This document shows, piece after piece, positions 54,927 through 64,000 of a DNA stretch of 64,000 nt. Both the position numbers and the translations under genes were made by a program. The notes below the pieces were generated by a model that saw only the letters and a list, made by a program, of their open reading frames with translations, made no database searches and was not told the origin of the DNA. This stretch comes from Scilla litardierei (Eukaryota > Streptophyta > Magnoliopsida > Asparagales > Asparagaceae): the NCBI GenBank assembly GCA_030789695.1, contig CM061140.1, positions 82,646,422-82,710,421 of the forward strand, written 5' to 3'. The stretch's first letter is position 1, and each line of letters begins with the position of its first letter.

Positions 54927-57159
54927 GGTTTTTTTGGTGGCCCATGTAGGTCTTTGCACCTGCGAAATATCGAAACAACGATAATAATAAAACATCCATT
55001 GAAACATTCGAAACATTCGAGTCATAAAATTTGAGTCTAATGTGAAGGTTTTCCTTGTCTTAGATGGTAGGAAGACTTAGATAGACATCCAAGTTTGATA
55101 GTCATGTACCTTCGTAAGATTTAGTCGTACTCATCTTAGGATACCTTAGTAACCTCTCACTCAGCCCTGACCATATTAGATTTCTAGAGTTTTTTTCCTT
55201 TAGTCGTTTGCTATGGTCCATCAGATTTCAGGCCCAGCAGAACGTAATCTTGATTCTCTAAGGACCCTTTCCATGAGACCTCTATTACAGTCTAGTTCAT
55301 TAAAAAGCCTTAGTGCTAAGTTTCTCCTAATCACTAGTCGGCCCGGTGATTAAAACCCTTGATTTCTATCATTTTCCTAATCATTACACTTTTGAGCTAA
55401 TAACCATAGAATCCCATCGTAGCAGATTCACTAAGTTACTTTCCAGTCATATTTACGTTTTGAATATTTGATTCACTTCCTTACTTTCGTTTCACGTGAT
55501 TCCTTCATGTCGTTCATTATCAATCGTTAAATCTTCCCCATTACCATCCTGATTCGTTGAAAAGTATTTTCAATATTATTTATTTGGAATTCCTCTCCAT
55601 GTTTAAAGTCTTTGAAAACATTTAGCATGAGCTTAAACTTCCTACCTTCAGTCGACTTAAATGCATTCTTTGAATTTCGAAAAATTTTGGCCAAAATCTT
55701 TAAATTACTACCTTATAATATTTTCTAACCTATGTCTTTCATACTCATGTGAATATCTTACTTTCTTCATATAATGACTTTTCGATAATCCAATATACCA
55801 CTTCTTCTCTTACTATATATATATTACTCAAACCTATTTCAAACAACTTATTGTACCGTTCTCTAAATATTTTTCTATACAAAAGAGAACTCCAAATTTT
55901 CAAGCACGTCCGTTTTTATATTCTTCATTTTTTCCTACTCCAAAGTTCTTAGTACAAATCTAATTCCAATTGCAGAACAGTCACTTCATCTCTATACTAA
56001 TTATTCTTTCGTCTAATCCCTATTTCGTATTTTAACTTATATCACCTACACACTATTCTCCTGTATTTTATAAGGATATTATTATATCATTCTTTCCCTT
56101 ACTTAAATATTCACAATTTTATCTCTGTTTCATCTAACCCAGTTATCTCCTTATCCGTGCTTCATCTACCCGTTCATCCCGATCTTGCTTCGTTACGCCA
56201 TTTGATTTCGGTTCCCTTGCTATTGCTTAGTCATCATACTAGTGCTTGGCGTTGCCTCTGTCAACATTATTATAGTATGGTGGGCCCATTAGTATTATTG
56301 TGATGTCGTTATGGTGCATGTATATAGGTAGAGTGTGTGGACCCGTGTGTGTGAACCCGCATACCACTGTTTGTCTCTTGTATACTAATGTTTGTCTCTT
56401 GTGTTATATATGCATATTCAGTGTTATTCATGATACATATGAAGTTGTATGAATGATAGTATTTATAAATATTTGTGTGGATAGCTATACCACGTTAGGG
56501 ATGTCTGAGTATATTAGAATTAGTGTTGGAATATTTACTAGTGGTGTATGTAGTTTGAAGGTACTTGTAAATGCTTGAAATAGTATACTATTAAAGCCAT
56601 GTGTATGTTAGGTGTAATGATAATAGGTGTATTTATAGTTAAGTGTGCAGGCCTATTTTATGATCTATATGTTAGTATGTATGAGCGTGTGCTTGTACGT
56701 GGATATGTATGTGCCTAGTCATAAGGTAGATATATACATACTATATGAATATGTGTGAAATACGTATGGAATAGGGTTATAATTTTGTTTAGTATTGCTT
56801 GCCTTTACGGGATGTTGTGTGTGTACGTATATACCATGAGGTATACACGATTATTGTATGCCGTAACTATGGATGTATATGTATATGTAGTAGCACACTA
56901 ATTATATGTAAATTTCTATGGTGTGAATATATTATATGTATGTGACTATATGATGAATGCATGTATAAGAGGGTGTATTAAGATTGTATACATGTACTGA
57001 TATTTGTAATATTGTTATAGTATGTAAAGTGATTGCATTATGGGGGGTTACTTGACTAAATATAAAGTGTGATTGATATTATTGTGTGTATATCATAGCA
57101 TGTGTTTTTACCTATTTAGTGTGGCGAGTAATATGATTACGTTGGTATGTATGTATGTA

Positions 57160-57196
<37 letters not shown>

Positions 57197-58192
57197 TAGA
57201 GTGGTATGTTGGTATGGGTATAAATATCGTGTTATATAAGTATTATGGTTCTTGTATGAGTCTTTGAGTCTCACTCATGCTTGAGTGGGTATACTCTAAG
57301 TATATTGTTATATTTGTCTGTGGTGTGTGTATAGTGCTATGAACATAGTAATGAATGATGTGTGTATAGTGATAGGTTTGGTTGTGCATGGTTACGTTAC
57401 ATACATGGTTATAGGTGGCTATACCATTATGGATATATATATTGTTTTGTAGTATATTTCTTTACGGAGAACTTACATGTTTGAATGTGTATATGCTAGC
57501 TAAACTAGGTGTGTAGAATGTGCTAAGTATATAATGGTATGAGTGGCATGTATGAATAGTATATTAGCGTGTGTAGGCGTGCACCATGCACGGGTAAGTA
57601 TGTGCTTAGCTATAGGTGTTTGCGACTGTGGTATGTGTGTTGTGTCTTGAATATAGTTATATGATTGTATGTGATGTGTATATATGATGAAGTATCTGCG
57701 TGCATTTGAATAACTATATATTTGTGTATTTATAGTGGGAGTGAATGTATATTAGATATAGCAAACTTGACTCAATATTGTATGGTGTGATTACCTGTGT
57801 TGATATGTTTGGTGTTGGATGTACACTAGGAGATATAAAGGAGTAGTATATCCATGTTTGTTTTGTACATAGTCAGTTATCTATAAGTGAAGTACTATGA
57901 TTGTATTTGCTAGTGTGAAACTATTTTATGTATGTATCTGTACCATGGCTATGTGATAAGTGAGTGATAGTTATATAAGGGATGTACGTGACTATATGAA
58001 TGATTGGAGTACGTGTATGAATTTGACTGTTAATGATAGGTATAAGTATAGAATGTGCATATATAAGCACTTGTAGTAACTATACATGGTTTCAATTATA
58101 GTGTGATCTGATTAGGATAGTTACTAGAATGGCTTGATATATATTTTTTAGTTAGAAAGTTCACGGACGGACTTTACTCTAAGGTGGGTAGA
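54927..58192. other. internal region of element G, no gene
   Basis: Two compositional halves. About 55000-56230 is AT-rich with C and T high on the plus strand (TTCCTTACTTTCG style). About 56280-58180 is poor in C and rich in T, G and A (TATGTGTGTATAT style) with quasi-repeats of TGTGTATA. It includes (TATG)n, (TG)n and (TA)n at about 57145-57197. No PBS matching a common plant primer and no protein similarity is visible. Confidence 0.7.
57145..57197. repeat. compound microsatellite (TATG)n (TG)n (TA)n
   Basis: TATGTATGTATG followed by about six TG and about thirteen TA units, inside the C-poor half of the G internal region. Confidence 0.93.
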
Positions 58193-61100
58193 TGTCACGG
58201 TCGCTTTTCGACCGTATGTTTTTCGTGCGTGTACCTTCTTATTCATACGTAATTTTTTGTGCCCTCCTCTTGTGACCCAAACACGCGAAGTTATATGTCG
58301 TTGTCACCCTCTGAGAGAGTACTTATTTTTGGAATTTTTTGTGAACGTCATTTCATGGCTCATTCTTCCACAAAACAGCCTTGTTTGAAGGGGAGTCGTA
58401 ACTTTAGACTTCTACGTTTGATATTTTTATTTTTAGTTCTATTTTCCATTCACCTAGCACGTGAACGATCATCGTAATCTCGATCCTCTCTTCGACACGG
58501 TCGTCCCGATATTTTTCTTGTATTTATCGAACACCGTTAGACCGACCTTTCACTCTAATCATCTTTAATCTCTAATTAGCCTAGACTAATTCAAATTCAA
58601 ACCCTAATTAAATTAAGAGAATAATGGGTATCATACGCCATATGAGAGGGTCTTTCATATTCCCTCTCACATAAACGGGGCAAGTACAAGCCCACAAGTA
58701 CAAGCCCACATAGGTTTGTACTTGTTGTACTTGCCCCCTTTATGTGAGAGGGAATATGAGAGACCCTCTCATATGACATATGATACCCATTATTCTCTTA
58801 AATCTAATTAAATCCTATAGGAATCCTACGTCACAAGAAATATATTCTCCTAGCTAATTGCACCCTAAGTCTACCCTTCCCCTCTCACACACACTCTCTC
58901 CAATCAACCTAAATCTACCCTCCTTTCAACCCCTATTTTGCAATCACCCGTCATTTTAATTGTTAGCAGCTCACACTAGGGTTTTCTCATGCAACCAGCC
59001 GCCGAACCCATCCTCCATCAACTTGAAACACCATGGCCCTCTCCCTTGAGGCCGCCGCCGGCCATCACCGCCGACCAAGCCCCATTGTCGGCGATCACCT
59101 CCTCCACTCGAATTAACGCCAACAGCCCCTATACAAAACTGCCGAACCCACTTTAAAACGGCTGGCCTTCCCCCCCACACAGGTCACACATCCTACCGGC
59201 CATCCTAGCTTTGGCCACCCATCTTCCTCCACGCGCGGCACCGCTCGGATCCGGCCATCACCAACCAAACTGACCGGCCGAACACCCAGCCACAGCGTCA
59301 TGCTGCCGCACCCCTATCTCCCTATATCTGACACCAACCTGCTCCTTCCCCTCATGTCGCCGGCCTCCCCTTAATGGCCACTGCGCACAGCTGCTCCTCC
59401 CTCTAACAACCTGCACTGTCCCATCCTCCACGACTGCCCCCTCCATCCCCCACAATCTACCAGACCCCACTTCCCCTTGCCGGCCTCCCCTCTATCCGCA
59501 AGCCACCCGGATCCGCACACCAACCTGCCGGCTCCACAAACTGCCGCGAGCCCCTAGGCCGAGCACCCCCCGACAGCCCCAGCCATTCATCTTCCCCCTG
59601 TGGCCACCTTCGATGCCATGTTCGATGCATCTAGTTGTCGCCGTCTTCGCCTTAGTCTGCCATACCTTGCACGCTACCGGAATCCAACCACTGACGTCGC
59701 TACCCGACGTCAGTGTAGCTCTCGCGTCGTGTTGAGATATATCCCTGATCCGTAGGAAACCCAAACACTGCATGTTTAAACAAGATAAAAATTGTAATTT
59801 TACTGTTTTGGTTAAATAACTAATTGAGATTAATAATATGGGACTGTAGTATTGGTGATTGGCGATTGAGCACATCGGGAGTTCTGGACCGTTGAACTGA
59901 GGATTACGGACGTTGTATCAGGCAAGTGAAACTTGCTCAGATTATTGTTAGGCCATGTTTAGGCCACTCTGTGATTTTGTGTAAAAGAGACTATGCAGTG
60001 AAATGATGGTCGCCTAGACGCACATACTTGATCTAGCTTGACAAAGAAACTAGATCCGACACCATGCTTGATCTAGTTTCACAACGAAGCTAGATCTGAC
60101 ACCATGCTTGATTTAGTTTGACAACGAAGCTAGATCCGACACCCTTGCCATGTCATGAATCATGCATATCATATGTCACGTTTATTTTGATATAACTGTA
60201 CGCAATTCAATATCTGCTACCATACCATCATGTTGCATATCGCATGTCATTTCATGCATTGAATGTTTTGTCGTGAATGTGTAGCACACACAACTATTGA
60301 AATGTAAGCTGCGGCGAGTAGGATTTTGACTCCTACATCATGAATGAGGCTAGGTACTCCCCTATGCCAAATAAAGAATAATTCCTGGCACGTGTTCGAG
60401 AAGCATGAAATATAAGATGCGACGAGTAGGATTTTGACTCCTACATCATGAATGAGGCTTGGTGCTCCCATATGCCATATATAGAACACTTCCTGGCTCG
60501 TGATCCAGAAGATGAGCGCCAGTTCATACACACGTGGAGGGGTGGGGTTAAGCGGTCACTCAGCGTAGAAGTGTGCACGTACAGCAACTTCAGCTAAAAG
60601 GCGTAAACCCTGTGCACATCGTGAATACAAGTTAATCGTGAAATCGTGAAGTCTTGAATATTGTTTAGTAGCTCTTACTATGACGTTCCATGCATTGCAA
60701 AATATTATGTTCATGTTTAAACTGCTGCATTCATTAATATATCATGTCATGTCATCATCATTTTTAAAACTGCTAAGTTGTAGTCATCTTATAACTGTTG
60801 TACTTTACGTTCCTTGCACAAAAGTCTTATTTTCCCTTTTGGAGATTTTTGCTGACATGTATCCTTTTCTCTTTGGGTGTCACAGTCTGGCTTTGAGTTT
60901 GAGGTAGTTGTTGAGGACTACCAGGTTGCTGATGTCATGCTTGAGGCTTTTGCTGACGTCCAGTTCGAGGTTACCGGAGACTAGTCGTAGTCTCAGTTGG
61001 AGGTTTTTCTTAGTAGTTGTTTGTTTCCTAGTAGCTTATGTTAGGTTGTTCGGTGCATAGCACCCTATTTATGTTTTAGTTTCGGCCATTATTGTGGCCT

Positions 61101-61353
61101 TTCTTTTCAAACTCTTATATTTATTTTATGACTATATCTCTGGATGCATCGAATAAAGATTTGGATGTTGCTTTTGAATGTTGGTTAAATTATTGCCTGC
61201 TTTCAATTATTATTGTTGTTTTTGTTTCATTGCAATGCAAGAATCTGCGAATGGATGAACACACAGACGCTTATCAGACTGTAGCTTCACAGCTTCAGTC
61301 TGAGCAGACCTATTTGTGTCTCGCCTTCCATACTTGGAAAGCGGGGCGTGACA
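58193..61353. repeat. element G right LTR
   Basis: 3,161 bp. Longer than the left LTR because of the MITE at 58613-58801 and a third CTAGCTT/AAGCTAG repeat. Otherwise collinear with it. Confidence 0.87.
58613..58801. mobile_element. foldback MITE in G right LTR
   Basis: Terminal inverted repeats GAGAATAATGGGTATCAT (58617-58634) and its exact complement (58780-58797), flanked on each side by TTAA. The arms pair over about 73 bases with about four mismatches, leaving a short middle with ACAAGTACAAGCCCAC direct repeats. The left LTR lacks it at the equivalent position (near 52448). The element has no coding capacity. TSD length (TTAA or TAA) is uncertain because the site is AT-repetitive, so the superfamily is left open. 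Confidence 0.85.
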
Positions 61354-61789
61354 TTATAGATGAGTTCAAGGTACCAAACCCCTGAAACATAGCCTATAAG
61401 TTTCTAACATGCGCATGTAGCTATAACAATAATACAGTGATTTCTACAAGGATATGAATAAACATTCAAGAAATACCACTTATAATAAATCATAAAGAGG
61501 TATTCTTTAAGCACAATTTTTTTTATTTTTGGTTTTTCAATTTTTTTTGTTTTTCTTTTATAAAGAACTAAAACAAGCCTTAAAAGCAAACAAACAAGCA
61601 CACAAACAAAAATTAAATCAAGTACACACACAAAACAATAAAGGTATGCAATGAATGCAAAGAGGGAAAAGAAATATACATTCGCGTCGCTATTTGACTA
61701 AGGAGCTAACGAATGAAACTTTCAGTGCACTGTTCCTCGCCAAATCTCTACCTCACCTACATAAACGGTGTTAAGTGTGATCTTGAAAT
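61354..61789 (-). other. copia F spacer between gag and insertion G, no gene
   Basis: AT-rich with T/A homopolymer runs near 61517-61560. Pol would be expected to follow gag here, and no copia pol motif appears on either strand. Confidence 0.6.
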
Positions 61790-63645
61790 CTAACAAGGTC
61801 CACTAGTGTTAGCCATTAATGTTTTAGGAACCCACACTTGTTTGAACTTTATGTTCGTGTTCCTAAACTTACAATAATAGGATGTGTGACCAACACTATC
61901 ACAAGTAAAGCACTTTGCATGCATATTTTTCACAATAGAAGGCACATTGTGGAGTTTCTTAAATTTGGGCTTTTCAACGTTTTTCGAACCAAATCCAAGT
62001 CCTCTTCTATTATTGCCATATAATTGATTTTCAAGTATGGTATCCAACGAATGTATACCAATTGAAAATTTTCTTAATGATACTTCTAGATTAGAAACTT
62101 TGAATTTTAATAATTTATTTTCATCCACAAGCAAAGTACATTTCAAGTATGGTATCCAACGAATGTTTACTAATATCTTGTTTTCCTCTTCCTTCTTTTC
62201 AAAATCAATCATTTTTCTTTTAAAGTCATTATCCAACATGCAGAATTTATCATTAAGCTCTCTAATCATATAGTCTTTTTCAGTTTCGAGCTTAGTCAAA
62301 TCTTGCTTAAGCATGCTAATATCATTCAATAAGGAAGGATAAGTAAGACAAGTAGCTTTTTCAGGCATGCTAGCTTTTTATTTTTCAAGTGACACAACTT
62401 TAGCGTTACATGCAATAAGTTTCTCTTTAAGAACATCCACTTCATCAGAAATGTCACAGTTTTCTTTTTGCAATTTAAAGCTAGCATTCCAATGGTCATT
62501 AACGTGAGTTCTAGCTCATTTATCTCATTTTACATTCCTTTAAAAACATCCAACAATTCAACTTTAGTAAAGGAATTTACCTCATTGTTGTTTGCCATTA
62601 AACAGACGACAGCGGAGTGGGCTACCACCTCTTTATTCTCATCCTCAGCTTCGCTGTCCATGTCCCACGTTAGCATCTTGGCTTTTCCTTTGTCTTTAGC
62701 AACCTGAGCAGTCTCTTGTCTGCATTGCTTCGTGAAGTGTCCCTTTTCCTGCATCTGAAGCATTCAACTCTATTAGCAGAATCTTCTTCAAAGGAATTTT
62801 TATCGTAATTAAAAGTGTTAAAGCGAATGAACCTTCTATGCATTTTTGATCTTCCTTGAGGAGTTCTGACAAACTTTCTGAAATTTCTAGCCATTAGCGC
62901 CATCTCCTCATCATCATCTTCATCTTCGCTAGCTTTCAGAGCAAGTGGCTTCGAAGCTTTTTCCTTCTCCTCAGGTTTCTCTCTTTCTTCAATATTTTGT
63001 AATTCAAGCTCATGGGATATTAAATTATCTATCAAGTCCTCCACCCTCATCTGTGACAGATCTTTCGCTTCTTGGATGGCGGTGACTTTAGGCCTGAAAG
63101 AGCTTGGCAGTGCTCTTAATATCTTCCTCACCTGTTCAAGGCTAGAATATGGCTTACCGAGCGAGCTAGACTTGTAGATGATGTTGGTGAACCTCGCAAA
63201 CATCTCTGATATGATCTCTAATGGTAGCATGTGAAATCCCTCATACTCTGTGCTCAGAAGTGCAAGTCTAGACTCCTTAACCTGTGGCGTTCCCTTGTGC
63301 GTAACCTCCAATGTATACCATATTTCCTATGCAGTTAGACAACGTGAGATATGATTGAATTCAGATTTATCTAATGAACAAATGAGAGCATTCATATCTT
63401 TAGCATTAAGAGAATAAAGTCTCCAATCATTATCATCCCATTTATCATCAAGTTTAAGCATCTCAACATTTTCAATTTTAATGACATGTGGTTTATATCC
63501 TTTTTCAACAATTTTCCATGCTTTATAATCAATAGAAATTAAGTAGATTCTCATACGATTTTTCCAATAAGCATAATCTACTCCATTAAATCTAGGGGAC
63601 GTGATATGGACTGCCCTCAGCAAAAGCACTATCAATTGGGTCCAT
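61790..63645 (-). pseudogene. copia F gag, Sirevirus-like, multiple lesions
   Basis: Likely start at 63645 (MDPIDSAFAEG). NGVDYAYWKNRMRIYL and WKIVEKGYKP follow in another frame. A TAG interrupts at 63327-63329. VRKILRALPSSFRPKVTAI and LIDNLISHELELQ (about 63140-62995) are typical copia Gag. A one-base loss in an A-run near 62745 breaks the first zinc knuckle (CFRC then GHFTKQC). A coiled-coil-like part, LNDISMLKQDLTKLETEKDY, follows, and a second intact knuckle, CFTCDSVGHTSYYC, near 61935-61894. QVWVPK at the end is a Sirevirus Gag signature. A 23-base direct repeat (62034 and 62142) lies in the coiled-coil part. Confidence 0.8.
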
Positions 63646-63674
63646 GGTCAATCCTATGCTAGATCCTAAAACCT

Positions 63675-63686
63675 GCTCTGATACCA
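63675..63686 (-). promoter_or_regulatory. primer binding site of copia F
   Basis: Minus strand TGGTATCAGAGC, initiator tRNA-Met type, two bases from the LTR start at 63689. Confidence 0.9.
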
Positions 63687-63688
63687 AT

Positions 63689-64000
63689 TGTTGGATCTGG
63701 ATCCTATCCTAAGGGGGTGAATAGGCTTATAAAAATATTCTCGTGAAACCCACGAGAAATCACACGCAGTTAAAATCCCAGGCAGAGTAAATAAGAGACA
63801 ATCACAGAGTACACATAGATTTACCCTGGTTCGGTCGCACCAACGATCTACGTCCATCCCCAAGCAAATACTAGCATTAATAAGTTCCTTCCACACACCT
63901 ACAATGGGGTCCTAGCTCTAACTCCCCACCTAGATTGTACCACACTCACCAAAGTGCAGAACACTATCAACATAGTAAATGCATATCTTGACTGCACCAA
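63689..64000 (-). repeat. copia F 5' LTR, partial (runs off right edge)
   Basis: Begins TGTTGGATCTGGATCC and matches 24175-24485 over the visible 312 bases with about two dozen differences. Only the U5 side is in the window. Confidence 0.9.

Larger units (their letters stand above)
52033..61353. mobile_element. large LTR element G with no coding capacity, inside copia F
   Basis: LTRs 52033-54926 and 58193-61353, ends TGTCACG and CGTGACA (a 7-base perfect inverted repeat). The internal region is 54927-58192. Flanks are TTAAA on the left and TTATA on the right, a 4 of 5 target duplication. Size and lack of genes fit a LARD-type non-autonomous element. The TGTCACG ends are common in gypsy chromoviruses such as Tekay/Del, so that lineage is my guess. 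AATAAA near the right end of each LTR and a purine-rich AAGGTGGGTAGA before the second LTR favour the plus strand. Confidence 0.8.
24175..64000 (-). mobile_element. Sirevirus-like Ty1/copia element F (gag only; runs off right edge)
   Basis: The left (3') LTR is 24175-25326 plus 50590-51469, split by element E. The right (5') LTR begins at 63689 and leaves the window. The first 310 bases of both LTRs align with few changes, beginning TGTTGGATCTGGATCC. PBS for initiator tRNA-Met at 63675-63686, gag at 61790-63645, 3' UTR and polypurine tracts at 51470-52032. There is no protease, integrase, RT or RNase H anywhere between gag and the 3' LTR once the insertion G is set aside. The long gag with two zinc knuckles fits the SIRE/Maximus lineage. 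Confidence 0.82.

Noticed and set aside
57145..57197. TA-rich tract considered as an origin or matrix attachment site
   Set aside because: A simple compound microsatellite explains it, and no other feature of an origin is visible.

Overview
The window is plant nuclear DNA made almost entirely of LTR retrotransposons. I found no host gene, no rRNA or tRNA gene and no prokaryotic feature. The evidence for a plant is Ty1/copia gag-pol with an initiator-tRNA-Met PBS, Athila-type Ty3/gypsy elements with a tRNA-Asp PBS, Tat-type gypsy elements with an antisense ORF, and a Sirevirus-like gag. I cannot name the species.

Layout. 1-9923: two copies (A and B) of one copia family on the minus strand, in tandem and sharing the LTR at 2061-2642. 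A truncated third LTR of the same family follows (9924-10417). 10418-14057: degenerate minus-strand gypsy-like element I with a 2.0-kb LTR. 14058-about 20053: 3' half of a plus-strand Tat-type gypsy element (J: RNase H end, integrase, tandem-repeat 3' UTR, antisense ORF, LTR-like end K). About 20054-24174: minus-strand Tat-type gypsy element H (gag, protease, RT, RNase H, start of integrase), broken by many lesions.

24175-64000: a deep nest. Sirevirus-like copia F (LTRs at 24175 and 63689) sits in the gag of H. Its left LTR is split by Athila-like element E (25327-50589, TSD AGCTC). E is split by copia C (27544-46236, TSD CACCA). C is split inside its GC-rich leader by Athila-like element D (34254-44989, TSD CCTGG). 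F also contains G (52033-61353), a large element with about 2.9-kb LTRs and no coding capacity, and one LTR of G carries a foldback MITE (58613-58801). The order of insertion is therefore H, F, E, C, D, with G then the MITE on a side branch.

Coding state. The best frames are the B pol (open for about 1,140 codons), the A gag (open to the window edge) and the D gag-protease and env-like ORFs. D has no reverse transcriptase, RNase H or integrase. E keeps one short unfamiliar ORF. F keeps only gag. G codes for nothing. D, E, F and G would therefore need enzymes supplied by other elements.

Most notable pattern. Several unrelated LTR families here carry an array of short, family-specific palindromes just upstream of the TATA box: CCGATCGG-type in D and E, ACTCGACCGAGT-type in I, CTTGGACCAAG in F, CACTT...AAGTG-type in A, B and C. 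D carries a second palindrome array plus TATA box inside the element, upstream of its env-like ORF, which looks like an internal promoter. Repeated palindromes are known from Sirevirus LTRs; I do not know of a description of the internal copy.
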